Of a stretch of 64,000 bases of DNA, positions 46,344-57,319 are shown piece by piece. Source of the DNA: Tuctoria greenei (Eukaryota > Streptophyta > Magnoliopsida > Poales > Poaceae). Location of the stretch: positions 123,469,498 through 123,533,497 of the forward strand of contig JAYESD010000008.1 in the NCBI GenBank assembly GCA_036927565.1, in the 5' to 3' direction. The notes under the pieces were generated by a model that worked only from the letters and a program-made list of their open reading frames with translations, was not told the DNA's origin and made no database searches. A program made the translations under genes and the position numbers. The stretch's first letter is position 1. Each line of letters opens with the position of its first letter.

Positions 46344-47778
46344 TGAAAGCATCTAGGCCCCCATGAGGTATGGTTTCGGTGATTAATGACAACAGTTGGA
46401 TTTTACTAATGAATTTGTGGATGCAAGGTCTCTCATATCATTCATCACACTCAAATGAAATCTATATGAATATCATCTTCTGCTCATTGGATATGATTGG
46501 AGACCCCTTAACAATCATTCTATGAGATCAATCAATGTTTATGAAGATTAGAAGTAAAAGCTCATATGTCAAAATTATTCAACCAAAATTGACAACACTC
46601 AATGCTTGATAATCATCAGAAGAATATTTCCAACCAATGCCTAAGAGGTCAATCGAGCAAATTCCAAAAGAATCACTTAGAAGAACTCGAAGCAAACAAA
46701 ATCAACTCACCGATCAATCGATGTTTTCAGAAAACAACACATCGATCGAGTTGGTTCAGCAGAAGAAGAAGACCTCAGAACTAAGTACTCACCGAATCAT
46801 CCGATAATGAAGGGCATGTTACATCGGTCCATCAGTATAGTAAGCAATCTCCCTGGACCAAGTGTAACACCGGACCATCCGATGTACAACTATGAACACA
46901 TCGGTCGATCACTCCAGTAAGAATCAATTCTGAACCAATTCTGGATGAAGTGCCACCGAATCATCCGATGAGAAGGCAAGTGTAACATCGGTCTAACAAC
47001 AGTCATATCTAACACAGTGACATCAGCTAATTTGTATTTGACCGATGATAACTGAAGGGGGAGCATCGGATCATCCAGTGTTCGTAGAACAGTGATGTCA
47101 GCCTACTTTTCCAACGGCTATTTCGTGGAGGCTGGCTATTTATACCCCTTCAACCAGTATATTCGACATGACTTGAAGCCCAGACTTACTCTACACATTA
47201 CCAAGCATTCAAGGCATTGAACTACCACTTCCATATCATTTTTTACCACTTGTACACCAAGAGATAGGCTAGAACTTACTAGAGATAGTGCTTGTGTGCC
47301 TCCATTCTTGGTGATTGGAGTCTCTAGTGTAGTGAGAGCTATAAGGGAGTGTCCCTTGGTGATTTTATTGGAGAGAGCCTTCCGGAGCTTACCAAGACGG
47401 TTGTGGAAGCCCGTAGGATCCAACTTGTACAAGGCTTGAGCTCCACCTTGCCGAGGTTGGTGAACGGAGAAGTATAGTGAAGATCCCTGGTCTCGGTGAC
47501 TTGGGAGTGGCTATACCCTTTGGTGGGTGCCACAACGTGGATGTAGGAAGATCTTGACGATCTTGCCGAACCACGGGATAAATCTCCGTGTTTTCGTATC
47601 TCCTCGGGAGTTTGCGCTTTCTTCCTCTCCCCTTACACTTATGCATTTCTTATACCGCAGCACTTGAATGCATAGGTTGTTTGCATAGGGAATTGGGCTT
47701 TTAGTAATTAAGTTTCATTGCTTTAATTTTTGAAAAGAAGCCCAATTCACCCCCCCTCTTGGGAATTCGATCCTTACA
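46344..47778 (+). repeat. solo LTR of the copia-2 family inside the CACTA gene
   Basis: The 1435-bp unit begins TGAAAGCATCTAGGCCCCC and ends GATCCTTACA, like the LTRs of the element at 13184-25087. Flanks are ATGGC (46339-46343) and ACGGC (47779-47783), a 5-bp duplication with one mismatch. It carries four CACCGGACCATCCGATG-type palindromes (about 46790-47080) and a TATA box near 47140. Removing it restores the exon reading. Confidence 0.93.
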
Positions 47779-48446
47779 ACGGCGAAGATTTCGATTGGGA
47801 ACGTGAACCAATCGATCCTCAAGCCGCGTATGTAAGCGGAGGTGGAAAAGCACACGGAAGGTGAGTTCATAAGTCATTTTATCATTTTTAATTCAAAGTA
47901 TTGAAGATATTTCAATTTCATATTACTGACTCTCTTTTTTATAGGCTCGCCATATTCGATAGAGTTGTTGACTCGAGGGCGGCGAGACCTGCGAGTGGTA
48001 GCTCCACGCAGGCTTCGTCGGTGGGCACGTCAGGTCGCCGCATCTCGTAGAGAGACATCGAGATATAGTCCCTCCGACAGACTATAGAAGAGAACATCAG
48101 ACGACAGTAGGAGGAAAGGAGGGAGGCGAAACGACAAAGGATCGCGACGAAACAACAAAGGATCGCGTGCAGGCCACGATCTATTCCCAGGCAGCCTGGA
48201 TGGCGCAGATGCGGGAGACAATGGAGGTAACAAAATGAAAATTGAAGTTCTCATCAATTCAGCGTAAATGACTTACTAATAGGTAATATCTAATGTTTGC
48301 AATGACAGGTCATGGCTCGGGCGCAAGGTTTGAGGATCCAACTACCGCCACTTTCTGTCTTTTCAGACGATCCTTCTTCTACGGGTCAGGTAATTTTCTA
48401 TGTCAACTTAACAATTCTAGTTTTACTTTAACTTTACCAAAATAAA

Positions 48447-48838
48447 GCAAGGAAATAGAGTGAGAGTGAGAGATAGTTAGATAGAGTAAAAGATAGAGTT
48501 AGAAGAGGGAGGAAGATAGAGAGAAAAGGATTGAGATAGAAGAAAGAGGGAGATAGATAGAAGAAAAGGATTGAGATAGAAGAAAGAGAGAGATAGAAGA
48601 AAGAGTGAGAGATATTTAGATAGAGTGGGAGAGGAATGAAGAGAGAGAGAGGGAGATGTAGACAGAGATAGAGGTGGAGGGGGAGATGTAGAAGGAGATA
48701 GAGGGAAAATGATAGCAATTGAGAGAGAGAGAGTAAGAGAGAGAGATAGATTGAGATAGAGAGAGAGAGGAATGAAAAGAGAGAGGAAGAGGGGATCTAG
48801 ATGGAGATAGAGGGGGAGGAAGGGAGGGAGAGAGATGT
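48447..48838. repeat. GA-rich low-complexity tract in a CACTA intron
   Basis: About 390 bases are almost pure purine on the plus strand, with GAGAGA and AGATAGA units and imperfect 30-40-bp repeats (for example AGAAGAAAGAGAGAGATAGA). The tract lies between two predicted exons (48389 and 48880). Open frames on the opposite strand are Leu/Ser-rich artefacts. Confidence 0.85.
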
Positions 48839-49149
48839 TGATGCATTTGTATTCTAACTCTAAGTTTCATTAATTGCAGGGATCTGCGACGGTTGCTCAA
48901 ACTCTGCCGCCATCATTACCACCACCTGGAATGAGGCGCGACGACGACTTCGACTTCGGAGGTGGCTTCGAAGGTGGCTTCGAAGATCAGAAGGGCGAGT
49001 GAGCCCTTGTTTCGTTTGTTGATGGTGATGCAATGTATCGACGATGTGTTGTGATGCTAATATGTGACTGTTGTGATCTTTTTTGTCATCTGTTTGTGAT
49101 ATATTGTCTACTGTGTTTCTGGTCATCGAGCTGAGTAGCATTTCCAATT

Positions 49150-49612
49150 TTTTTTAAAGAAAACCTTATTTGCTACGGTTTTTTATACAGAACCGTCGCA
49201 AATAAGGCTCCAGACCGTCGTAAACTAGTCTCTGTTATTTGCGACGGAAAGACCATCACAAATAGGACCTTAATTGCGACGGCCAGGCTGTCTCAAATGG
49301 TTGCGTGGGTCCCGCCAGATGAAGCGTGGGACCCATCAACTGAACTTATTTGTGACGGCCAGGCCATCGCAAATAGGGCCTAAATTGCGATGGCCTGGCC
49401 GTTGCAAATAGACGAGTGGGGCCCACTCATCTCTGGCAATAACTTGCGACAGCTACTGCCTGCTGTCGCAAATAGGTTATTTACGACGAATAACTTGCGA
49501 TGGCCAAAGTCGTCGCAAATAAGGAAAGTTGTCGCAAATAGCTTACTTGCGACGGTTTTACCCTTATTTGCGACGGCCGTGGCCGTCGCAAGTCGTCTAG
49601 ATTCCTGTAGTG
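49150..49612 (+). repeat. CACTA subterminal repeats and terminal inverted repeat
   Basis: At least a dozen copies of TTTGCGACGG/CCGTCGCAAA in both orientations are packed into about 450 bases, ending ATTCCTGTAGTG at 49612. Subterminal arrays of this type bind the accessory transposon protein in En/Spm. The next three bases (ATC) may be one copy of the 3-bp duplication. Confidence 0.85.
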
Positions 49613-49651
49613 ATCCTTAGACTACAATTTCAAACAGAAAGGAAAAAAAAT

Positions 49652-50158
49652 TGTTAGGTCTTAGGGTTGTTAGGGTCGATGCTAGGAACTCCTAATCGGT
49701 TGTACTTAGGACTAATCTAATCTGAAATACAATCTTAGGCATAATTAAACATTTGTATTCTAATTACTCAGACTAGTGATTAAGAAATTCAATCAAAGAA
49801 GCAGAACATGTATGATCTAGAGTAGAGTAAAGAGATTAGAAAGAGGGAGATTAGGGTTACCATCAGAGGGTCCACCGGATACCATTGGGCTCTGGTGGAT
49901 TGTCGCAGGCGAGTAGCATGACGCAGGTAGATAGGTGACGCAGGGAGATCATCGGTGCAGCGGAGGCGTGGCACAGAAACGGTGGCGGCAGTCTTCCCCT
50001 CACTCCGTGCCCTAACAGATCCGCTAGGGTTTGTAGGGGAGATTATGGCGGCTAATCAACTCGGTGATTAGTGCCCCAGCCCTCCCCCTCTATTTATATG
50101 GCGCGTGTGAGAGGGGGCCGCACCGAACTGAGTCGGTTGCACCCCCAATCAGGGCACA
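49652..50158 (-). repeat. copia-3 3' LTR
   Basis: TGTTAGGTCTTAGGG begins and ATCAGGGCACA ends the unit on plus. A TATA box lies at 50091-50098 (TATAAATA on the coding strand). The adjacent purine tract on the minus strand (ATCAAGGGGGAGAA, about 50159-50173) primes plus-strand synthesis. Confidence 0.9.
50091..50098 (-). promoter_or_regulatory. TATA box, copia-3 3' LTR
   Basis: TATAAATA on the minus strand is conserved in the partner LTR at 57010-57017, followed by a G-rich stretch. Confidence 0.6.
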
Positions 50159-50445
50159 TTCTCCCCCTTGATCTCAGGACCTTAACTTATTATCTTATTT
50201 ACTAAACTAATCTTACACAAATCTCTTTTGCTTTGACATAAAGGGCATGTCGCATCAAAATGACCATTTTTGTATTGTTTGACTCAAAGACCACGATACA
50301 ACTCACAAAAGAAATCGTCTTACACTTTGATGGCCCCTTAGAATCCAGGATATTATCACAGGGTCTCCCTCAAACCCATGTCGGCTACGTGTTCACTGAA
50401 CACGTTGGGTGGGAGGCCCTTAGTTAGCGGATTCGCAAGCATTTG

Positions 50446-52304
50446 CTAAGTGCTGATATGCTCGAGACTGATTGTGTGATCCTGGATTTTCTCTTTCAAA
50501 ACATAGTACTTAATGTCGATGTGTTTGGCAACACCACTCGACTTGTCGTTGTGAGAGTACATTACTGTTGGCTGATTATCGCAGTATAACTTAAGTGGTT
50601 TATGGATGTTGTCGACCACTTTAAGACCGGGAACGAATTTCTTAAGCCAAGATGCCTGCCCGGTGGCCTCATAACAAGCAACAAACTCAGCATACATTGT
50701 GAGTGATGTAATGATTGCTTATTTGGAACTTTTCCACGATATAGCTCCATTTGCGAGGGTGAATATATAACCTGGCGTAGATTTCTTAGTATCCACACAA
50801 CCCGCGTAACCTGAATCTGAACAGACCACTATTTCTGGTGACTCAGTCTTACTATATGTGAGCATGAGGTGCTTAGTACCCTGTATGTATCTTAATGCTT
50901 TTTTAACAGCTTTTCAGTGATCTAATCCTGGATTACTTTGATATCTGCCAAGCATCCCATTCACAAAAGCTAAGTCAGGGCATGTACAAACTTGAGCATA
51001 CATCAAGCTTCCAACAGCAGAAGCATAAGGAGTTTCTTTCATCTGATCAACCTCATATTGATTCTTAGGCGATTGAGAGTTTGAAAATCTATCGCCCTTA
51101 ACTATTGGAGCAAGCGAGGCTTTACTATTATGCATATCGTACTTTCATGTACGCTTTCTGAGTATGCCTTCTGAGATAGTCCTAAAACCCCCTTAACACG
51201 ATCTCAGTGTATCTCAACCACTAAAACATAGGTCGCTTCACCTAGATCCTTCATATCAAAGTTTGAGGATAAAACCTTCTTAGTTTCTAAGAGTAGGTTG
51301 ACATCACTACTTGCTAATAAGATGTCATCCACATAAAGGACTAAGAAAATGAACTTTCCATTCTTAAACTTAGCATAAATGCAATTATCCTCCTCAGTTT
51401 CCTTAAACCCAAACATTCTAACAATCTCATCGAACTTGAGATACCATTGTCTTGAAGCTTGCTTAAGTCCATAAATGGGTTTTTTCAAGTGACATCCCAT
51501 ATGTTCCTTACCCTTAACGACAAAACCTTTCGGTTGAGTCGTATAGACGTCCTCATATAGATCCCCTTTTAGAAACACCATCTTTACGTCCATTTGATGT
51601 AATTCTAAGTCATAATGCGCTACTAATGTCATGATGATTCTAAAATAATCCTTAGACGACACGGGAGAGAATGTCTCATTGTAATCAATACCCTCCCGCT
51701 GTGTGAATCCCTTAGCCACAAGTCTAGCCTTATACTTTTCGATCTTCCCTTTGGAGTCACACTTAATCTTGTAGACCCACTTACAGTCTACAGTTTTGGC
51801 TCCTTTAGGAATCTCTACTAAGTCCCAGATCTTGTTGGCACTCATGGAACTCATTTCATCTTCCATGGCCTTGTACCATTCAAATGACTGAGGTCGCCTC
51901 ATGGCATCTTCATAAGAGGTGGGATCATCCTCCATCTTAACTTCTTTTCTCAAGTAGATTGATAGTTGTCCGGGATGGCCGACCATCTTACTCTTTGTGA
52001 TCTTCTTACTTGAGCATCATCTAATGGTTGAGGCTATTGCTGAACCTCATTTTGTTCGACCATATCCTCAGCAGGCTGAGAAGGTGGAACCTCACTTATT
52101 TCTGTTGTGGCCGATGGAGGTGTAGCAATAGGCGCTGTGTCACTAGCACCAGGTGCCAGTGGCACAACGATAGCAGGTAGGGTGAAATAAGGCTCTTGGG
52201 TCATCAGAGCGGGTAAACTAATCCGTTCCTCCTATAGGTCTATTTCCCGCCGTACCGTGCCCCCCTGATCATAGTGTCTTCTAAGAATACGACATGTCGT
52301 GTTT
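50446..52304 (-). pseudogene. copia-3 RT and RNase H
   Basis: RT occupies 51204-51986: conserved KWVYKIKCDSKGKIEKYKAR, DYNETFSPVS, MDVKMVFLKGDL (altered from the common TAFLNGDL) and an intact YVDD box (LVLYVDDILLAS). After stops the reading continues at 50914-51135 (PYASAVGSLMYAQVCTCPDL). RNase H follows at 50446-50798 (EFVACYEATGQASWLKKF, LYCDNQPTVMYS, KHIDIKYYVLKEK). 51987-52304 is a degenerate linker between integrase and RT with several stops. Copying of element RNA would be its role; it is broken. Confidence 0.9.
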
Positions 52305-54535
52305 CTATGAACTTAGCCGATCTGGACAATAGAACCTAAAACCCTTACTTTTCTTAGGATAGCCAATAAAATGGCAACTAATTGTTATAGATTCCAGCTT
52401 ACTAATGTTTGAGTTGAACATCTTAGCCTTAGCTGGACAACCCCAAATATGAAAATAGTTTAATGAGGGCTTACGTTCTGTCCACATCTCATACGGTGTC
52501 TGAGGTGCTGACTTAGTGGGTACCCGATTAAGCACATGAATGGCGGTTTTTAACGCCTCCATCCATAGGCTAACTGGTAACGTAGAATAACTTAGCATAC
52601 TCCTTACCATGTTCATAAGAGTACGGTTTCTACGTTCTGCAATACCGTTCTGCTGAGGTTTGCCCAGTGTAGAATACTGGGCCACTATGCCATGTTCCTG
52701 TAGGAACCTCGCAAAGGGTCTAGGAACCTGACCATATGGGGTATGCCAACCGTAGTACTCATCTCCACGATCGGATCTTACTACCTTAATCTTAATATTG
52801 TGCCGATTTTCTACTTCAACCTTAAATATCTTAAACTTATCCAATACTTCGGATCGCTCCTTGATTGGATAAATGTAACCATAACGAGTGTAGTCATCAG
52901 TGAACGTTATGAATGAGTCATACCTGTCTACGGAGACTATGGAAAATGGACCACAAATGTCCGTGTGAATAATTTCTAAAATTCCCGTGATGCATATGGC
53001 GTTCTTCTTAATAGTATTAACAAACTTACCTTTAATGCAATCAATGCATTCCTCTGAATCTAAAAAGTCTAAGTGAGGTAAGATCGATTGAGATACTAAG
53101 CGTTCGATCCTCCCTCTCGAAATATGGCATAAACTACAATGCCATAATTTCGACGATGTTTCAAAATTGATTCTTTTGCGCTTGTCTCTTCTTATGTCAT
53201 TCTTAGCGGGAATTTGATTATTACTTAATGCATTCACATTATCATGAGTGGACAATAGGTAAATCATGTCTTGTCTGAAGGCAAGACCCACAATCTTATT
53301 ACTCAAACTAATAGAGCATTTGTCTTCGCCAAAATGGCAAACAAATCCACAATTATCCATACATGAAACTAATATCAAATTCGTCTCTAAACTAGGGACA
53401 TAAAGAACATCATGAAGTCTAAGTATGAAACCACTACTAAGTCTAAGAGGATAAGTTCCAATGGATTCAACTTCAGCTTCATGGCCATCAGCGACATTGA
53501 TGGTCCTTTCCCCCCTTCTTATAGTCCTCATCATACTTAACCCCTGTATAGAATTACAAATGTGCACAGTTGCACCTGAGTCAATCCACCAAGTAGATCG
53601 TGAATAAGCTAAATACAGGGATTCATTTACAAAAGTGATGACATCCTTACTATTCTCAGCACACCACTTAATAAAACCAATGCAGTCCTTCTGGCAATGT
53701 CCAAAGTCTTTGCAAAACTTGCACTGATCTGATTTCAACTTAGAACCAGAAGGCAGAGGAGTTGTCCCTTTGTCCTTACAAGAGGAGCCATGTACCTTAA
53801 AAGATGGTGGCTTGGGAGAGGTGAAGTAGGTCTTCACCTTTCCCTTACCCTTACCTTCGGTGAAGTTAATAGAGTCTCCACCCTTACCTTTTATACGCTC
53901 CTCCTCCTGAACGCACATAGCCATGACTTTCTCTAAAGTCCAGCTATCTTCCTTAGAGTTGTAATTTATCACAAATGCCTCAAACTCTTTGGGCAAAGAC
54001 ATGAAGACGAAATGCACAAGCATCTCATTTGGCATGGCTAAGTTAAGAGTCTTGAGGTTTGCATTTAAATTACTCATCTTAAGGATGTGATCTCTCACAC
54101 TCCCACCAATGTACCTCTCATTAAAAAGCCTTTTGAGGAGAGTGCTTGCTAATGTGTTAGTGGATCCTGTGTACTAACTTTTGACCTTGGCAAGATACTC
54201 AGTTGCCAACTCACAATCAGGAATAGCTCCTCTTATGGTCTCAGAAATGGTGGCCTTAATGACCATGAGACATTTTCTATTGGATTCCTCCCATGCCTCA
54301 AGATCCTTAGGGTATTTTTCCTTAAGCTTAACATATTCCTCTTTTCTTACTCCAAACTCCTCATTGGTCTCCTCAGGCTGAGCAATGGGAGCTTTAGGAT
54401 CAACAGGTCGATCCTTTCTTAGGCAAAGGTCAAGGTTTGCAATTGCTAAGTTCATCCCGAGTCTCTCATTCCATGTCCCGTAGTTATGACCAGCAAGGGT
54501 CTCTATGGAGGCAATGAGACTTACCACATTTGAGG
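52305..54535 (-). pseudogene. copia-3 gag, protease and integrase
   Basis: Gag begins near 54527 (MVSLIASIETLAGHNYGTWN), possibly upstream as a spliced or non-ATG start, because the reading is open before the Met. A stop near 54176 splits gag. From 54098: LTR-type gag region, zinc knuckle CKFCKDFGHCQKDC (about 53675-53715), protease WIDSGATVHI (about 53570-53600), zinc-binding WHCSLCHIS...CIDC, then the integrase core with Asp in HTDICGPF, Asp in RSDRGDEYY and Glu in QQNGIAERRNRT, ending at 52305. One long open frame of 597 codons survives here, the least damaged stretch of this element. Confidence 0.9.
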
Positions 54536-54642
54536 CACCTTAATAAAACAAAATATAGGGGTTAGAAAGATGACTTAAAACAACATATGATGAAGCACAT
54601 ACTTAAAATTGCACTTAAACAATTAGAAATGGCACAAAATGT

Positions 54643-54949
54643 CTTTCACGTTGGTTACTCAACAAAACCATTTCACTTAAATAATCATAGAAATATTTCA
54701 CGTTGGTTACTCTAATTTCCATTTCTCTTAATAACTTAAATAACATGGAAATATTTCACGTTGGTTACTCTAATTTCCATGTGAACATACTTAAAATTCA
54801 TGCAGACATTCCCAATATAGTGCAAATATACTGGAAATAAAATTAAGCATGGAAAAATTAAATTTTCACGTTGGTTACTTATTTAATTTTCATGCAAAAC
54901 ATACACAATATTAAATTCTAGCAAATTTAAACTTTCACGTTGGTTACTT
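54643..54949. repeat. five copies of TTTCACGTTGGTTACT
   Basis: The 16-mer occurs at about 54645, 54698, 54754, 54864 and 54933, spaced by 53, 56, 110 and 69 bases. Flanks vary, so it is not a simple tandem repeat. On the element's sense strand it reads AGTAACCAACGTGAAA, containing an ACGT core and a CCAAC MYB-like site. Function is unknown. Confidence 0.85.
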
Positions 54950-55259
54950 ATTTAAATTTACTACTTAATAATAGCGGAAGCTAAATAAACTTAATTTCTT
55001 AAATTTCTGAGATTAATTGCAAAATTTAATAACAATTAATTGAATTTAAATAATTGAGAAAATTCACTTAATAACTTAAAATTACCAAAAATCAAAGAAA
55101 TAATGCAATCAAATATTACACAATCATCACACAAAATTTTCTGAAATTTTCCCAACTATTTACTAATTTTTCCAATCATTTCTCTAATTTCTGGAATTAT
55201 TTTTCTATTAAACTTGTTCTGAAATCAGAAAACACTTAAAAGGTTAATTGGGCTCAAAA

Positions 55260-55680
55260 CCTTAAATTCAGCCCACTGTCTAAAATTCTGGCCCAGCCCA
55301 ACACTGAAAAATCCTCAGAAAAAATGGAAAAATCCAGTGCATGGCCCAATAGAGCATTCGGCCCATAACTGAATATAGCCCAACTCAAAAAACTTAAAAT
55401 CCTTAAAAATCCAAAGGGCAGCCCAGCTGGCCCATAGTGTTGTCCCGCATGGGCTCAGGGCCCATTAACCCTTAGGCGGCGGCAGCGCAAGATGCGGGCC
55501 GTCGGATCTCGATCTGACGGCACGGGATCACTGAGCGTTTACAACGTGGGCTGATATCAACCGTCGGGTGTTGATCGAACGGTCGAGCGACGAGATCGGC
55601 GAATACTTAAGGCATCACTGCCGATTTTCCTGCAAACCCTAAGTCATTTGTCACTCTCCTCTCTCTCTCTCTTACTCTTG
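55260..55680 (+). promoter_or_regulatory. promoter-like block: GGCCCA motifs, telo-box, CT tract
   Basis: Multiple GGCCCA/TGGGCC (site II-like) motifs lie at about 55289-55470, AAACCCTAA at 55634-55642 and a pyrimidine tract TCTCCTCTCTCTCTCTCTTA at about 55655-55674. This order is common in promoters of plant growth and ribosomal genes read left to right, which is antisense to copia-3. It may be captured or convergent; no open gene follows. Confidence 0.4.
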
Positions 55681-56557
55681 AGCGGCGGTGAGGCTGAGCG
55701 AGAGCGAGTGAGGGCGATGCCGGCGAGCGACCTCTGGTGAGCCACGACACAGTCGCCTCTGGCGAGGGAAACGCACCGAGGGGTGCTTCTCCGCCGGGGT
55801 CGACGGTACTGAGTCGGCCGCCGTCGAGGGAAAGCCGCCGCGCGTCGCACATGATCTGAGTGGAGGGGAAGAGGTCCACCGCGGGGACTTCTGGCGCGGC
55901 CACGCCCTCGCTGTCGGCGCGCGAGCACACCAAAAGGTTGCTCACCGCCGGTCGTGGTGTCGTCGGACCATCTTCGTCGAAGGAAACCCGCGAGTTAGGG
56001 TCCTCGAAGGCTCTGAGTGTTTTTGAGTGATTGTCTTTGCAGGTACCCATCGCCGCCGTGGCTTCCTCTATGGCGCACACGTCGTGCTGCTGGTGGAGTG
56101 AAGCGCCTAGGGTTAGGGTTTCCTAACCCTAGGCTCTGATGTGGCGGCGGCGGCTGAGTTGTGCGGTTAGGGTTAGGGCTTTGGCCCGAACCCTAGCACT
56201 GCGCCTGAGGACGCCGCCACCAACGTTCTCTCTTTTGGGAGAGATCCATCAGGCAGACGTCGACGTGGGGAGAAGGCCACAAGGTTAGGTTTTTCGCTAA
56301 CCCTGCTGTGAGAAGGATTAAGTGGCCACAAGGTCACATAACCCAGATAAGTCCTCTTCCCTGTCTATGTTTTCTTGATTGATCTGTTTCTGAGTTCTAA
56401 GTCTTAATCGAGAACTTAAAATCTGATTCCCCTCCTTCTAATTACTGCGCTAATTAACCTTAACTAAAACTGATCTTAGTTAATAAAGATTAGGCCTTAA
56501 TTAAATGATTAGAAACTGATTAATATGATGATTATCCAATTAGGGTTCATAGGCATG

Positions 56558-56569
56558 GCTCTGATGCCA
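56558..56569 (-). other. primer binding site, Met-tRNA type variant
   Basis: The minus strand reads TGGCATCAGAGC, one base inside the 5' LTR, differing by one base from the usual TGGTATCAGAGC. Confidence 0.82.
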
Positions 56570-56570
56570 T

Positions 56571-57077
56571 TGTTAGGTCTTAGGGTTCTTAGGATCGATG
56601 CTAGAAGCTCCTAATCGGTTGTACTTAGGACTTATCTAATCTAACAGACAATCTTAGGCATAATTAAACATCTGTATTCTAATTACTCAGACTAGTGATT
56701 AAGCAATTCAATCAAAGAAGCAGAACATGTATGATCTAGAGTAGAGTAAAGAGATTAGAAAGAGGGAGATTAGGGTTACCATCAGAGGGTCTACCGGATG
56801 CCATTGGGCTCTGGTGGATTGTTGCAGGCGAGTAGCTTGACACAGGTAGATAGGTGATGCAGGGAGATCGTCGCCGCAGTGGAGGCGTGGCGCAGAGACG
56901 GCGGCGGTGGTCTTCCCCTCACTCTGCGCCCTAACAGATCGGCTAGGGTTTGTAGGGGAGATTATGGCGGCTAATCAACTCGGTAATTAGCGCCCCAGCC
57001 CTCCCCCTCTATTTATATGATGCGTGTGACAGGGAGCCACACCGAACTGAGTCGGTTGCGCCCCCGATCAGGGCGCG
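56571..57077 (-). repeat. copia-3 5' LTR
   Basis: 507 bp, the partner of 49652-50158. Its outer terminus reads GCGCG where the other copy has GCACA, so the usual TG/CA end is mutated. TATA box at 57010-57017. Confidence 0.9.
57010..57017 (-). promoter_or_regulatory. TATA box, copia-3 5' LTR
   Basis: TATAAATA on the minus strand sits at the same LTR position as 50091-50098. Transcription from here would cross the primer site and the long leader. Confidence 0.6.
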
Positions 57078-57319
57078 TAGGGGGAGTTTGACTCAGGGGC
57101 GTGGTTGTTGCCCACGTCACCCCGAGATCACAACTAACAAAAATCACATCTTTGGAGAAAAGAAGAAAAGCGACTAGTTCTATTCCTGAGGTTCCATATC
57201 TTCGGCTCTTTGTGAGTTCATAAAAAAATCAGCTATTTGAATCGGGTCAGTGTCAGTCCTTGGTGCATCAACCGATAGATGTTGGTGTAGCAAGACCTAG
57301 GCTTCTAGCGGCGAGAGAT
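57078..57319. other. unassigned gap
   Basis: Short mixed sequence lies between the copia-3 LTR and the LINE fragment. I see no feature; it may be further LINE sequence too decayed to read. Confidence 0.4.

Larger units (their letters stand above)
45626..49002 (+). pseudogene. CACTA second gene, Transposase_24-like, multi-exon
   Basis: Predicted exons: 45626-45833 (degenerate, several stops), 45896-46063 (GHVNWLQGWSDAFWALCRYW), 46129-46233 (ERETGVPPTPTEIWKRGHMD), 46308-46343 joined to 47779-47860 across the solo LTR (ARKIHG then EDFDWEREPIDPQA), 47945-48226, 48309-48389 and 48880-49002 (LPPSLPPPGMRRDDDFDFGG to TGA). Each boundary has GT/AG dinucleotides. The domain resembles the plant En/Spm Transposase_24 family, probably a DNA-binding accessory protein. 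Stops near 48048 and 48068 and the LTR insertion inactivate it. Confidence 0.72.
42596..49612 (+). mobile_element. CACTA (En/Spm-type) DNA transposon, decayed, 5' end missing
   Basis: It carries TNP2-type transposase, DUF4218 and DUF4216 regions, then a Transposase_24-type second gene, and ends in CTACAGGAATC-type terminal repeat (inverted, 49599-49612; TGTAGTG at the tip) preceded by GCGACGG subterminal repeats. A matching CACTACAGGAA 5' end was not found upstream, so the left boundary is where homology starts. A solo Sirevirus LTR (46344-47778) and a GA-rich tract enlarge it. Stops in several exons make it inactive. Confidence 0.85.
54536..56557 (-). other. copia-3 leader, about 2 kb without a gene
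   Basis: The stretch between primer site and gag is far longer than the few hundred bases usual in copia elements. The gag-proximal part (54536-55250) is AT-rich and holds a repeated 16-mer. The distal part (55260-56330) is GC-rich, with GGCCCA motifs, AAACCCTAA boxes and a CT tract, like a plant promoter. A 157-codon minus open frame (55607-56080) has biased composition and no recognised family. Confidence 0.65.
49652..57077 (-). mobile_element. Ty1/copia retrotransposon with 507-bp LTRs (copia-3)
   Basis: Both LTRs are 507 bp (49652-50158 and 56571-57077). On the minus strand from the right: primer site, a 2-kb leader, gag, protease, integrase, RT, RNase H, purine tract, LTR. By eye about 40 of 507 LTR positions differ, so it is older than copia-2. 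Flanks AAAAT and TAGGG do not match, so no target duplication is visible; one side may have rearranged. All coding parts are disrupted. Confidence 0.9.

Noticed and set aside
48434..48900. Leu/Ser-rich minus-strand frames that look like membrane proteins
   Set aside because: They are translations of the GA-rich tract and have no other support.
49390..49620. Plus-strand open frame near the CACTA end
   Set aside because: It is a translation of the GCGACGG subterminal repeats.
56107..56180. Telomere-like TTAGGG/CCCTAA repeats
   Set aside because: Only a few scattered units next to GC-rich DNA; better explained as telo-box-type motifs than as interstitial telomere.
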